Below are positions 10,719 to 23,045 of a DNA stretch of 64,000 bases, in pieces (within the stretch, counting starts at the first letter, position 1; the number at the start of each line of letters is the position of its first letter). The DNA lies in the NCBI GenBank assembly GCA_024516035.1, contig CM044958.1, forward strand, positions 10,171,670 to 10,235,669, written 5' to 3'. The notes beneath the pieces were generated by a model that saw only the letters and a program-made list of their open reading frames with translations, searched no databases and was not told where the DNA came from. The position numbers and the translations under genes are program-made. Origin of the DNA: Bactericera cockerelli (taxonomy: Eukaryota > Arthropoda > Insecta > Hemiptera > Triozidae).

Positions 10719-12182
10719 ATCAGCTGGGAAAAAGCAAACTCAAATCTAATTCTAGTCATGACTTGAAGAAGCTAAGTGAAAAGGTTTTGCCGAAATCTTC
10801 AACCACTCAAAACCCAACCACATCAACTCAAAAGCCAACATATAAACTAGACTCACAAACAAATGAAAAATCTACATCTCCCAAAGCTCCTGGAAACAAT
10901 GTTATTAGCAAAGACGAACCAAATGACTCCTTGAAACTAACTGACCCGAAACCAGCCTGGCCAGACATCTTCAAAAACGAATACGAGAAACTTTTCTGGA
11001 ATGCAGATAATGTTTACGAGGAAGAGATGAGCGATGAAGATGACGAGGACGAAGAAAATTACTTCTCCCAATATCAGTGGGATGAGGAAGACAAATCTGT
11101 AAATAATAATCAGAAGAATGTAAATAACTTCAACAGAATCCCTACAGCTGCCAGCAAAGCTCATGTAAATAGAAAAGGATCTCGCAACACAAACAGCAAA
11201 CCAAGTAGTGTAAATAGTACTGTACATAGCGCCAGTGATTTAAATAGTGTAAATAATGCTGTACATAATGAGAAATATGATTTCGTGCATTTTCTAAATA
11301 GCTTGGCCACAACCGTGAGGCCTGTGGTGGCCAATAGCTCCCGCGACAATAACTCCGCAAGGGGAGACAACTGGCCCAACTTCTCCTACCACAGGGTGAC
11401 TGTGAACCCCAACAAGGAGAAGTACAAGAACATCTCGAAAGCCTTCATCGTGGTCTCGGAGATCTCTCCCAAAACCAACGCTACAATGACGCAAGCCAAT
11501 GCAGACAACACAGAAGTCCACCAGGACAGAAGTGAAGGAGATGTGACGCAGCCAGCAGGGGACGCAACAGAGGCAGTCTCATTAAAAAAGGTTAGTTCAC
11601 AATAATTTACAATTCTAAGGGCGGAATTAATAGACAACAGCAATAACTTAAGTCGTTGGTAAGTGTCGATTTTTCCTATCTTACACAGTACGCAATCCGT
11701 GACTTAGCGCCACAGAGGTATTACAAGAACGTCTATTAATTCCGCCCTAATTATATTTATTTTATCTATTACCTCAGTAGCGCGATCTGTAAGGCGGCGG
11801 ACTCGTAACGGAGTCCCAACACTCCCAACCTTTTTTTTTTTTAAAGTTTATTTCATAATCATTTATTATTGTAGTTTTGTCAACAACAAAAAAGTAACAG
11901 ATTTCAAACTCACTACCAAACTAGATGCGTGAAATATCCGTAGCTGTTGTCTTTTAGTTGAAACTCTGCTCATACGATTGAAAAAAAGAGAAGCGATTAC
12001 TGCAAGTTAGATGATTAGAGAAAATGTCTGCATAATATATGAGTGGTGAATGCAATGTGAGCAAGGGAAATTGGAACTGAGAAAGAGGAAAGAGAAATGC
12101 AGAAAATAAGTGGAAAGTTAAGAGACAGAGAAAGAGAGAGACGAAATACATAAATAGAAGGAAAGCGAATGGAATGGTATAG

Positions 12183-12222
<40 letters not shown>

Positions 12223-12923
12223 GGAGAAAAGGAAAAAAAGCACAGGAAAAGAGGAAATAGAGAGAGATTTCATAGTTTCACATTAAACATTTTATGTTAA
12301 TTGCTCGGGTTTTTAAAGTAACTTTTTTTAATTAATGTTCATAGTTTGTTCTGCAGCAATTCCTAGAACACAATCTGCATTTCAAACTTTATTTTCCTTT
12401 TAGTACGTCCTCCTAGAGTCCTAGCTAGAAGACTTGAAAAAAGTTATCATATTAATTTGTGTTAATCACAACTACCAACTACTCAACCTCGTTTTATTAA
12501 ATATTTGCCTAACTTTTGACCACCGAACTCCGATTACACCACTTTATCGATCAACTCACTGAGGCTGGGATAACAGTACATATTTTGTACTCGTTACAAG
12601 GAATATTTTTAACAGACCGACGGATCGACAGACCGACACACCGATAGACGGACACAGAACCAAAGTTGCTCAGGAAGTTATGAAACGTCCAGAATTCCTG
12701 AAATATGAAAAAAATTGAAATCGGAGCAAAAAAATATTTTTTTTACGAAAACGAACACAATACTTCCGATTTCTAATATTAGAAAATGAGATAGGGAAAG
12801 AAGAGGAAAGATATAATTCAGAATTTCTGAATGTTAGGTTGGAGAGAACAAAGGTAGAGGAAGAGAGGAAAGAAAAATAGAGAGAAAGGTAGGGAAAGGT
12901 GAAAAAAAGAGAGGGAAAGAAAG

Positions 12924-12959
<36 letters not shown>

Positions 12960-14093
12960 GAAAATATAGAGAAAAAAGGAGGAAAAGATAGAGAGGGAGA
13001 GAGATTAAGGGAGAAAAACGGAGAGAAAGGGAGAGGTATACAGAAAAGCAGGGAAAAATAGAGAGAGAGGGAAGAAAATTAGAGAGAGGGGGGAAAGATA
13101 GACAGGGAGGCAGGGAAAGATCGAGAGAGGGAGAGAAAGAGAGGACCTTGGGAATTCACAAAATGATGTTTTCATTTCATTATTTCAATGCCTCAGGTAT
13201 TAATTTCATTATTATAATAATAATAATAATGATTTTTTTTCTTGTAAGAGCTCTCTCCCTAGCTCTTTCTGTTGGCACACTTTATAATCCCACATTGGAA
13301 AGAAGTGGGACAATTAAAAGTGGACGTTTAAAATCGCACTTCGAAACACAATTAAATTAGTGGAGGCACCAAAACTACAAATTAGTGGAGGCACCAAAAC
13401 TACAAATTAGTGGAGGCACCAAAACTACAATTTGATGTTTGACAAAAATAAATGTATATTACCTACTTTATTTTTGTGATTTTTATCTCAACTTCTCTTT
13501 TTTTTTCTCTGTAAAGTTTTTTTTTATGAAAATGGTAAAAAATGTTTAGGTAATTGAAAATGATTTCTTATTCAAATATTAACATTTTCTTGATTCGAAA
13601 TCCATTATTGGAAGTTTATAATATTCTTTTTTTTTTTTTTTTTTGCTCTACGTCTCTTTAAGTCAAGGTTATTTGAGATAGGGTTTACCCTTAATTTGCT
13701 GTTAACTTACTAAATTAAACTCAGCGTAGTTAAAAAAAAAAATATTTTATTGTTAAGCTGTTAGTTATATTAGGTGTATGTAATTTCTTTTATATAAAAC
13801 TAGCATTCTTTAAATTTTCACTCACCGAATTTAAAATTTAAAGAAACCTAGTTTTATATATATATTACATATACCTAACATTACTTTGGATTTCTAATAT
13901 GAACCTAATAACAAATAATTCACTGTTGGTTATAGACTTAATGTTTTTTTTTCTCTCTCCACAGAAATCTCATGATCGTAAGAACTCAAAAACCAAAGTG
14001 TTTCGCCATCACTGGCGGGACAAGCAGAAAAGCCACACCAAGAGAAGACACCACAGGACACACCACCCTGAGCCGCCTCCTCTGAACAACTGA
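10719..14093 (+). CDS. Unrecognised Asn/Ser-rich protein, last two exons
   Basis: Exon 10719-11590 follows a clean acceptor (TTCTTCTGTTACAG) and ends in AAG|GTTAGT. Exon 13965-14093 follows CTCTCCACAG and ends in TGA. Both join in frame with no stop, giving 332 visible codons after a split first codon. The start must lie in an upstream exon, perhaps left of the retroelement. The protein is hydrophilic and probably disordered: Ser/Thr/Lys-rich, then an acidic run (EEEMSDEDDEDEE), then Asn-rich with several N-glycosylation sequons (NSS, NFS, NIS, NAT). The tail is strongly basic and His-rich (KRRHHRTHHPEPPPLNN). I recognise no family. The intron holds a MITE and long purine tracts. The last codons are the seed of the adjoining minisatellite. 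Confidence 0.65.
11619..11747. mobile_element. Harbinger-like MITE, copy 1
   Basis: This is a 129 bp near-palindromic element with termini GGGCGGAATTAATAG and its complement, flanked by TAA on both sides. It lies in the intron of the gene at 10719-14093. Seven more copies lie in this window. Confidence 0.8.
12181..12260 (+). repeat. GA microsatellite and purine tract
   Basis: About 16 GA dinucleotides are followed by purine-rich sequence, within an intron. Confidence 0.9.
12585..12790 (+). repeat. Fragment of a dispersed repeat with GACAGACCGAC motif
   Basis: It contains repeated GACCGACRGA units and ends with CACAATACTTCC and TTTCTAATATTAGAAA. The inverse of the last part lies at 19540-19570, so both belong to one dispersed family. 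Confidence 0.5.
12841..13145 (+). repeat. Long polypurine tract (GA/GGA-rich)
   Basis: About 300 bases are almost wholly A and G, made of irregular GAGA, GGGAAA and AAAGAGAGG units with few pyrimidine interruptions. The tract lies in the intron upstream of the terminal exon at 13965. Confidence 0.9.
13355..13432 (+). repeat. 27 bp tandem repeat, three copies
   Basis: Three near-perfect copies of AATTAGTGGAGGCACCAAAA plus CTACA, in an intron. Confidence 0.9.
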
Positions 14094-17000
14094 GTCGAAT
14101 CAACATATGACACACCACCCTGAGCCGCCGCCTCCTCTGAACAACTGAGTCGAATCAACATATGACTCACCAGCCTGAGCCGCCTCCTCTGAACAACTGA
14201 GTCGAATCAACATATGACTCACCAGCCTGAGCCGCCTCCTCTGAACAACTGAGTCGAATCAACATATGACTCACCAGCCTGAGCCGCCTCCTCTGAACAA
14301 CTGAGTCGAATCAGCATATGACTCACCAGCCTGAGCCGCCTCCTCTGAACAACTGAGTCGAATCAACATATGACTCACCAGCCTGAGCCGCCTCCTCTGA
14401 ACAACTGAGTCGAATCAACATATGACTCACCAGCCTGAGCCGCCTCCTCTGAACAACTGAGTCGAATCAACATATGACTCACCAGCCTGAGCCGCCTCCT
14501 CTGAACAACTGAGTCGAATCAACATATGACTCACCAGCCTGAGCCGCCTCCTCTGAACAACTGAGTCGAATCAACATATGACTCACCAGCCTGAGCCGCC
14601 TCCTCTGAACAACTGAGTCGAATCAACATATGACTCACCAGCATGAGCCGATACACTATTGAGTCAAATCTACATACAACTCACCAGCATGAGCCGACAC
14701 ACTATTGAATCAAATAAACATATGACTCAGCAGCCTGAGCCGACACACTATTGAGTCAAATCTACATACAACTCACCAGGATGAGCCGACACACTATTGA
14801 GTCAAATCTACATACAACTCACCAGGATGAGCCGACACACTATTGAATCAAATAAACATATGACTCAGCAGCCTGAGCCGACACATTATTGAATCAAATA
14901 AACATATGACTCAGCAGCCTGAGCCGACACACTATTGAATCAAATAAACATATGACTCAGCAGCCTGAGCCGACACACTATTGAATCAAATAAACATATG
15001 ACTCAGCAGCCTGAGCCGACACACTATTGAATCAAATAAACATATGACTCAGCAGCCTGAGCCGACACACTATTGAATCAAATAAACATATGACTCATCA
15101 GCATGAGCCGACACATTATTGAATCAAATAAACATATGACTCAGCAGCCTGAGCCGACACACTATTGAATCAAATAAACATATGACTCAGCAGCCTGAGC
15201 CGACACATTATTGAATCAAATAAACATATGACTCAGCAGCCTGAGCCGACACACTATTGAGTCAAATCTACATACAACTCACCAGCATGAGCCGACACAC
15301 TATTGAGTCAAATCTACATACAACTCACCAGCATGAGCCGACACACTATTGAATCAAATAAACATATGACTAGCCAGCGTCGATGGCATGTTGAATACAC
15401 CGGTTCCCTTCAGAACACCGAAGTTAAGCGACATCCAGCGAGTTTAAGACTTGGATGGGTGACCATTCAAATTCTAATTCTCGTGACTCTGGCTTTTCCC
15501 GGCCCCACTCAGGCTGGGTGAGGTCAATGTGAGTAGCAGGTTTGTGAGTTTCCTGCGAATGGAGGGTAAAACACCCGTCGTGATATGACCATGGCAGTTG
15601 AAAGCGACGTTTAACCCCACTTAAAAAAAAAAAAAAAACATATGACTCAGCAGCCCGAGCCGACACACTATTGAATCAAATAAACATATACTCAGCAGCC
15701 TGAGCCGACACACTATTGAATCAAATCTACATACAACTCACCAGCATGAGCTGACACACTATTGAATCAAATAAACATATGACTCAGCATCCTGAGCCGA
15801 CACACTATTGAATCAAATCTACATACAACTCACCAGCATGAGCTGACACACTATTGAATCAAATAAACATATGACTCAGCAGCCTGAGCCGACACACTAT
15901 TGAGTCAAATAAACATATGACTCAGCAGCCTGAGCCGACACACTATTGAGTCAAATCTACATACAACTCACCAGCATGAGCCGACACACTATTGAATCAA
16001 ATAAACATACAACTCAGCAGCCTGAGCCGACACACTATTGAGTCAAATCTACATACAACTCACCAGCATGAGCCGACACACTATTGAATCAAATAAACAT
16101 ATGACTCAGCAGCCTGAGCCGACACATTATTGAATCAAATAAACATATGACTCATCAGCATGAGCTGACACACTATTGAATCAAATAAACATATGACTCA
16201 CCAGCATGAGCCGACACACTATTGAATCAAATAAACATATGACTCAGCAGCCTGAGCCGACACACTATTGAATCAAATAAACATATGACTCATCAGCATG
16301 AGCTGACACACTATTGAATCAAATAAACATATGACTCACCAGCATGAGCCGACACACTATTGAATCAAATAAACATACAACTCAGCAGCCTGAGCCGACA
16401 CACTATTGAGTCAAATCTACATACAACTCACCAGCATGAGCCGACACACTATTGAATCAAATAATCACATGACTCAGCAGCCTGAGCCGACACACTATTG
16501 AATCAAATAAACATATGACTCAGCAGCCTGAGCCGACACACTATTGAGTCAAATAAACATATGACTCAGCAGCCTGAGCCGACACACTATTGAATCAAAT
16601 AAACATATGACTCATCAGCATGAGTCGACACACTATTGAATCAAATAAACATATGACTCAGCAGCCTGAGCCGACACACTATTGAGTCAAATAAACATAT
16701 GACTCAGCAGCCTGAGCCGACACACTATTGAATCAAATAAACATATGACTTAGCAGCCTGAGCCGACACACTATTGAATCAAATAAACATATGACTCACC
16801 AGCATGAGCCGACACACTATTGAATCAAATAAACATATGACTCATCAGCATGAGCCAACACACTATTGAATCAAATAAACATATGACTCATCAGCATGAG
16901 TCGACACACTATTGAATCAAATAAACATATGACTCAGCAGCCTGAGCCGACACACTATTGAGTCAAATAAACATATGACTCAGCAGCCTGAGCCGACACA

Positions 17001-17560
17001 CTATTGAATCAAATAAACATATGACTTAGCAGCCTGAGCCGACACACTATTGAATCAAATAAACATATGACTCATCAGCATGAGCCGACACACTATTGAA
17101 TCAAATAAACATATGACTCATCAGCATGAGTCGACACACTATTGAATCAAATAAACATATGACTCAGCAGCCTGACCCGACACACTATTGAGTCAAATAA
17201 ACATATGACTCAGCAGCCTGAGCCGACACACTATTGAATCAAATAAACATATGACTTAGCAGCCTGAGCCGACACACTATTGAATCAAATAAACATATGA
17301 CTCACCAGCATGAGCCGACACACTATTGAATCAAATAAACATATGACTCATCAGCATGAGCCGACACACTATTGAATCAAATAAACATATGACTTAGCAG
17401 CCTGAGCCGACACACTATTGAATCAAATAAACATATGACTCATCAGCATGAGCCGACACATTATTGAATCAAATAAACATATGACTCAGCAGCCTGAGCC
17501 GACACATTATTGAGTCAAATAAACATATGACTCAGCAGCCTGAGTCGACACACTATTGAG
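14054..17560 (+). repeat. Minisatellite of 52 bp then 46 bp units, born from the gene end
   Basis: The first unit starts inside the last codons of the gene ending at 14093 and contains its stop codon. About 11 units of 52 bp (CTGAGCCGCCTCCTCTGAAC core, to about 14640) are followed by some 55-60 units of 46 bp (CTGAGCCGACACACTATTGA core). The 46 bp unit derives from the 52 bp unit by changes and a 6 bp loss after GAGCCG. The units alternate between CAGCAGCCTGAG and CACCAGCATGAG variants, which indicates higher-order amplification. A 5S-derived SINE interrupts the array at 15372-15638. Confidence 0.95.
15372..15638 (+). mobile_element. 5S rRNA-derived SINE, copy 1, inside the minisatellite
   Basis: The head (GCGTCGATGGCATGTTGAAT to GGATGGGTGACC) resembles 5S rRNA with its internal promoter. 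The body is unrelated (CCCCACTCAGGCTGGGTGAG) and a poly-A tail follows. Flanking copies of the satellite sequence AAACATATGACT form a target duplication. No open frame is meaningful here. Confidence 0.85.
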
Positions 17561-18340
17561 TTTTGCTTGCTTATACACAGGAGTTTTTCTGATACAAAAG
17601 TGAATCATAATTAACTTTTTATATGACCAGAGCATCATGTCGACAGACATTTCTGAAATAAGGTAGCCATGAAACAGGAGCTACTATACATAGACGCTTA
17701 TGGTCTGTTTTTTAGTCTGCCCATAATGCCCATCCCATAATATGCCTCCCTTCTGCTGGGCGAGAAGTGACACAATACTTCCCATTTAGGTGCTTTATCA
17801 ACACGAACGCACCGGAATGTATCCCTTACAAACTGTAAACAAATTTAAGGTGTAGGTATACATAATATAATTATACAATATATGAATATTATTATAACTA
17901 TGCTGATTATATCCTGCATTTGTGTCGGTTTTTAATTATATACTTACTAAAACTAGGGAGTTTCAACTTTCCCTAGTGAGTCAATTTTAAATGTAGGTAC
18001 ATATTTATATTTAAATGGTTCGAAACGATCCCTCCATTACGAAGGAAAAGTTAGTAATCTTAAAGCAGTCCAAAGGTAGATTTTGTTTTTTTAGTAAAAA
18101 TATAAAAGTATAATTATCCGACTGTAAATAAAATTATACATAATATTAGTATTCTCTAAATTTATTGTTTAAGCTAGATATTTTAAGGAACGTAAATTAT
18201 ATTTCAAATAATGAATTTTTTGTTTGTGTTTTAGTGTTACTTTTGAGAAAAATAAATAAAAATTGTATTCTATTAAATTTATGCTACTATATACACTGAA
18301 AATAGTTATATTTTCTAACAGATTCAAAGGTCAAGAGTTA
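17561..18340. other. Intergenic, one dispersed repeat, no gene seen
   Basis: Bases 17665-17835 (GTAGCCATGAAACAGGAGCT to the GAGAAGTGACACAATACTTC region) match 29870-30060 and 55295-55440, so this is a dispersed repeat of about 170 bp. The rest is AT-rich with no supportable coding sequence. Confidence 0.6.
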
Positions 18341-18343
18341 GTA

Positions 18344-18467
18344 CAGTCGGACGTGGATATAATAAGAGAACGCAAGTGACAGGAATTGTTTTCTCTTATT
18401 TCAAAGTTTCTCTTATAAAGAGGTTATTTTTCCTAAAAGAGAGGTAATTTCCAGGTTTGACTGTATA
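18344..18467. repeat. Short inverted-repeat element, Tigger/pogo-like
   Basis: It begins ACAGTCGGACGTGGATATAA and ends CCAGGTTTGACTGTA, with TCTCTTATAAAGAG in the middle. A related fragment is at 56320-56430. The termini resemble those of pogo/Tigger-type MITEs. Confidence 0.4.
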
Positions 18468-18514
18468 CTAATTTAGTATGATTTTATTTGTGGTGAAGCC
18501 CAAGGCCACTTCAC

Positions 18515-18772
18515 ATTTTTTGTGGATAGCGCAGCATTACTAAGAGCCTCCTTCACTTTTCGAATTCTATTACATTAATTTCTTTTCACTCTGATAATGC
18601 CGCCACTTGTCGTTACTCATACAAGTAACTACTCATTTTTCCTCACGAGATATGAGTGAACCCCGAACACCCAAGCACAGAGCAGAAAAAACCCTACCCC
18701 GCTGGGGATCGAACCCAGGTCATGTGTAATCTGTAATGCCTAGCGCGTTAACTCACTCTGCCACGGTGACTA
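18515..18772 (-). mobile_element. tRNA-derived SINE, family C
   Basis: The minus strand has GTGGCAGAGTGAGTTAACGC and a TTCGATCCCC B box, then a tail shared with 22178-22445, including CTCGTGAGGAAAAATGAGTA. Confidence 0.7.
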
Positions 18773-19534
18773 CTTATTTAGTATTTATGTATTGGGTGGG
18801 ATCCAAAGTCCAAACCAGCGGATCCCCACTCTACCTTTATAATTACTTAGCGCCTTAACCACTTCCACAAGTAGGGATAAAAATAGAGAGAATGAGGAAG
18901 GGAAAGAAAAAGAGGGAGAAACGAAGAACTCAGGGGAAAAACCACTCCGTCACTGTACGGAAAAATATTATTAATTGAATTTGAAATCAATCATGGATGA
19001 AGGAATTTGTTATTAATAGCGGGAGGATTAAACGAAGGGGAGACGAGATGGTTGAGAAAAAAAATTGATGATCTCTCCAGACTTTCGATACACAAATTTC
19101 AGATGAAGTGAAAATGTTTTTTTTTTTCAATTTTACAAAAAGTTAATAAAAGAGAGTGTGTTCAGAGTTCACTCCATTTGTTGAATTTGTGGTGAGAAAA
19201 ACGTACACCTCATTTGCTTTTGGTGTTACCTCAAGAAACCGCTAATATGTTATGCTGATGTCAATATGAAAGAATTCCCTTGCTTTTCAGGGTGTCACAG
19301 CGCTTTCAGCTCTACTATAAATTTTGTTTTAGAAAAATTACAATTGTCGGTGACATATTTTGGAAACAAAAAATCACCGTTAGTAATGAATGGAAATATT
19401 TTTTATCAAACAGTTATGAATAATATGTATTATTTTAAGTATTTTTTGAATTACTGGAAACATTGGATTAGTTTTCTTGAAAATAATACTTTAACAAAAT
19501 AAAATGAAGTGAAAATTGTTCTTTTACTTCCGAG

Positions 19535-20440
19535 AAATTTCTAATATTAGAAATCGGAAGTATTGTGTTCGTTTTTGTAAAAAAAAAATCTGGTGTAAAC
19601 ATCACACGACTTTCCTTATCATAATTATAAGGAATTGGAATAGGACCAAAAGCCACTGGTGACTCAAAGGTAACATTTAGCTAAAAATCAATGTGAAATT
19701 CGTAATCAGCACCTCAAAATCATTGGATTTGATATGTCGCAACCCCCATCTAGGATGAATAATAAAAAAGTTAGTCAAAGCGGGTCCCCCCAAAATACCG
19801 GTAAATTGGAGCCGAGGTCCAAAAAGTTCAAGATATCAAAAAAGTCATCAGAATAGACCCCTACTATTTTTGCATTCTAAGAAAATGTTGTTCTACAACT
19901 TTTTTTGTATCTTTAACCAATTCAAAGAAGCGGCACTTGCGGCTAATATTTGCGGCCCTGCGGCCGCAGAATGCGGCCAATTTCAACCAAAAGTTTCGTG
20001 GTTCGTCTGGTGTATAAAATTAATCACCATACCAAATTTCAAGTCTCTAGCTCTTACCGTTCTTGAGATATCCTGTTCACACACAGACACACACACCAGA
20101 CAGACAGACAGACGCACGGACCAATGGCTGAAAACAACTTTTTTGGTATCCTGAGGCTATGATTCGTCCAGAAATGTGAAAAACTGGGTAGGTCAAATTT
20201 TCGACGAATACAATACTTTCCTTATTATAGGATAAGGAAAGTAAAAAAATATTTTTATGCTCCAATTTCATATATTTCATATTTTTTAAGTAAAAAAACA
20301 AGAAACAAGGTCCACAACTTGCCGATACAGAATTTTTTGTAGAATCTAGAATGTAGGAAAAATGGTATTCTACCATATAAAACAAATTTGAAGAAAATCG
20401 GTAAAACAATCACGAGGAAGTATTGTGTCTATAATAATTG
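19535..20440. repeat. Dispersed repeat with TCTGGTGTAAACATCACACG start
   Basis: Bases 19590-20250 match 57428-58053 closely, including GCGGCCCTGCGG, ATCCTGTTCACA and a GACAGACAGACGCACGG run. Terminal sequences ACTTTCCTTAT and ATAAGGAAAGT are inverted. Outer GGAAGTATTGTG boxes occur near 19558 and 20422. No transposase frame is present. Confidence 0.6.
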
Positions 20441-20589
20441 GCCGTGTTTTTTTATTTATTATATTACTTTATTTTTTTTATTACTAATATTATTATATTA
20501 CTCTATTTTTATCTGACCTGGTTGAAGGGTTTTCAGTTAAACCCTTGCAATTAACACTGCAACCTAATTAGATCTATTGTGACCAGTTG

Positions 20590-21045
20590 ATTCTATTTGG
20601 TTTTAACGTCCTTTTTAGGACGGGGGTGTTACCTTCCATTCGCTGGGAATGTTGTTGTTGTTGTTGTAGCCAGCTTGGCTACAGCTGGATGGGGAAATGA
20701 TGGTCCCCAGCCAACTTTATTTCAAAGTTGACTTGTCCTGAACCACATATTTCTATGTGCGATCAACCATCATGAGGACTTGGACTTTTCTTTATAAGCC
20801 ACAAGCGGGCTGTCGCCCGCTTTGCGGGCCGAGGCATGGCCGTGAAAGCAAAAAATCCTTTTTTGCCAGTGGCAGGTGTTGTAGTGGGAATTTCGAAAAA
20901 TCCCGTTTTATTGCACATCTAGACTATAAGACAAAGCTACCTACGAAATTTCAGCTTCCTAGGACTTACGGTTTGGGCTGTAGAGCGATGATCAGTCAGT
21001 CAGTCAGTGGTCAGTCAGTGACTTTGACATTATTTATATATTAAG
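20590..21045 (+). repeat. Composite of SINE tail and a GC-rich repeat
   Basis: The TGTTGTAGCCAGCTTGGCTA to GACTTGTCCTGAACCACATA part is the inverted body of a SINE also found at 39105-39345, 40230-40345 and 53290-53412. It is followed by AAGCGGGCTGTCGCCCGCTT and a CAGTCAGTCAGT run. Confidence 0.6.
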
Positions 21046-21322
21046 ATTAAACCCTTAGGAAACTGCAAGCATCCCATAGGGATCTGTTCTCTGTTTATAG
21101 TCCTCTAGCTAGCAAGACACTGGTCTTGTCCCTGTTTAACGTTCGCTGGAAATCGTACCAGCTACCCACATTAACCTCACCCAGCCTGGGCAGGGCCGGA
21201 AATGCCAGCCTCACGTATTTGGAGGGAACAGAATTTTATTCGCAAAGCCTGCCTCAACCGGGGATCGAACTCGGGACCTCTGGACGACGGGCAGTAGTCT
21301 GAACCGTTACGCCACGGAGGCT
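21046..21322 (-). mobile_element. tRNA-derived SINE, family D
   Basis: The minus strand starts AGCCTCCGTGGCGTAACGGT with a GTTCGATCCCC B box. It is followed by a body with CCCAGGCTGGGTGAGGTTAA, which is shared in part with the 5S-derived SINE body. Confidence 0.7.
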
Positions 21323-22177
21323 ATAATATTTTAGTAAATTTACAAATTAGATACATAATAACTAATAACTAACATTTCGTACCTGATGCCATTGAAAAGT
21401 GAGTTTTTATTTTGTCCGTATCTCCGTTCGACGACATATTTTGAAAAATGGTCTGAGATTATCGTAGTGTTAAAATTACCCCTAAAACTGATTCTAAAAG
21501 TATCTGTAAAAAGACCTGGACACCGTTTATACGTACCTACCAATTTTTACGCGCGAGAGTAGGTATGTTCTGGTGGCTGCGTAAATAGCACAAAGAGACG
21601 CTGTGAATTCATCATAACGCCACACTATCAAAATATTATATCATTTTTATATTCATTTTTTAGAATATAAACTAGAAATGCCCCATCCCTCTTGTCTCTG
21701 TTCGCAATAGATAAACAAAACGAATGGTTTTCATATTTCATGATGTGTTTCTTGGTTCATCATTTTCATTTACAGGGTGATGGAGGCTGAATTCAGGATT
21801 TTTGCTTTAGGATTCCATGTCCAACGTTACTGTACTGTTAGGTATCCAACAACTTGACGTTTTATGATGTATACCGTTGAAATAATAATATTATAACATC
21901 ATATACTTTGTGTGTCAAAATCATAGATTTAGGCGCCGCGCCGCCGCGCTGCGCTGAGCAGAAGAGAATATTCTTTATATTGATTGTGGTTATGTGGTTT
22001 GACTGTTAAATTCTGTGGGTTGCTTGGTTCATGATGTGGCTTCCCTGTTCAATTATGTGGCTTGCTTGCTTCATGATGTGGTTTGCCTGTTCAATTATGT
22101 GGCTTGCTTGGTTCATGATGTGGCTTGCCTGTTCAATTATGTGGCTTGTAGTACTTGAGGAAGCCTAGCTACTTGAG

Positions 22178-22445
22178 TAGTCACTGTGGCAGAGCGAGTT
22201 AGCGCGCTAGGCATTGCACACATGGGTTCGATTCCCAGCGGGGGAGGATTTTTTCTTCTCTGTACTTGGATGTTCGTGGTCCAGTCATACCTCGTGAGGA
22301 AAAATGAGTAGCTGCTTTAATGTGAAGCAGCGACCAGTGGCAGAATCTTAGGCAAAAAATAATACAAGATATTGTAAATTAAAGTGGTAAAGTCCTATAA
22401 TTCTGCGCTACCCACTAAAATTGTGACATAATAACACAAAGAAAA
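22178..22445 (+). mobile_element. tRNA-derived SINE, family C
   Basis: The A box region is GTGGCAGAGCGAGTTAGCGC and the B box GGTTCGATTCCC. The body contains CTCGTGAGGAAAAATGAGTA. It matches 18515-18772 on the other strand. Confidence 0.7.
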
Positions 22446-22479
22446 AGCATCATCAGCATCATTATGTGGCTTGTAGTAC

Positions 22480-23045
22480 TTGAGGAAGCCTCGCAAAGGC
22501 ATGTACATGGCTTCCTCCTGACCACGGGAATAACAGGGGGTTAATGTTACTTATAAGGCTTGCCTGTTTCATTGTGTGGCTTGCCTGTTTAATTATTCGG
22601 CTTGCCATACTTGAGGAAAGCTCGCAGAGGCATGTGTCCAGCTTCAACCTGGCCATACAGCTGGGGATGATCTTACTTGTGTGGCTTGTCTGTTTCATTG
22701 TGTGGCTTGCCTGTTTAATTATTTGGCTTGCCATACTTGAGAAAAGCTCGCAGAGGCATGTGTCCGGTTTCAACCTGGCCATACAGCTGGGGATGATCTT
22801 ACTTGTGTGGCTTGTCTGTTTCATTGTGTGGCTTGCCTGTTTAATTATTCGGCTTGCCATACTTGAAGAAAGCTCGCACAGGCATGTGTCCAGCTTCAAC
22901 CTGTCCACGGGAATAACAGGGGGTTGATGTTACTTATAAGGCTTGTCTGTTTCATTGTGTGGCTTGCCTGTTTAGTTATTCGGCTTGCTATACTTGAGGA
23001 AAGCGCGCAAAGGCATGTGTCCAGCTTCAACTTGGCCATACAGCT
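22480..23045 (-). repeat. 126 bp tandem repeat made of the legumain-like gene's last codons
   Basis: Four to five units with spacing 126, 126 and 131 contain the last ~26 codons, the stop and the first 3' sequence of the gene ending at 22972. Each downstream unit still reads [20 protein letters not shown] in the gene's frame. In another frame the array is open for 148 codons, which is a by-product of the repeat and not a gene. Confidence 0.85.

Noticed and set aside
10937..11643. Minus-strand open frames opposite the exon 10719-11590
   Set aside because: Antisense shadows of the long plus-strand exon, which has proper splice sites and phase.
15303..15666. Coding sequences over 15303-15521 and 15424-15666
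   Set aside because: Both frames lie over the minisatellite and the 5S-derived SINE; the same peptide appears at every SINE copy (33500, 37764).
14054..17560. CRISPR-like look of regular repeats
   Set aside because: The units are contiguous with no unique spacers and the genome is eukaryotic.
22462..22908. 148-codon minus-strand open frame with repeated LDTCLCELSSSM
   Set aside because: It is a shifted frame over the tandemly repeated legumain exon; the periodic lack of stops is caused by the repeat.
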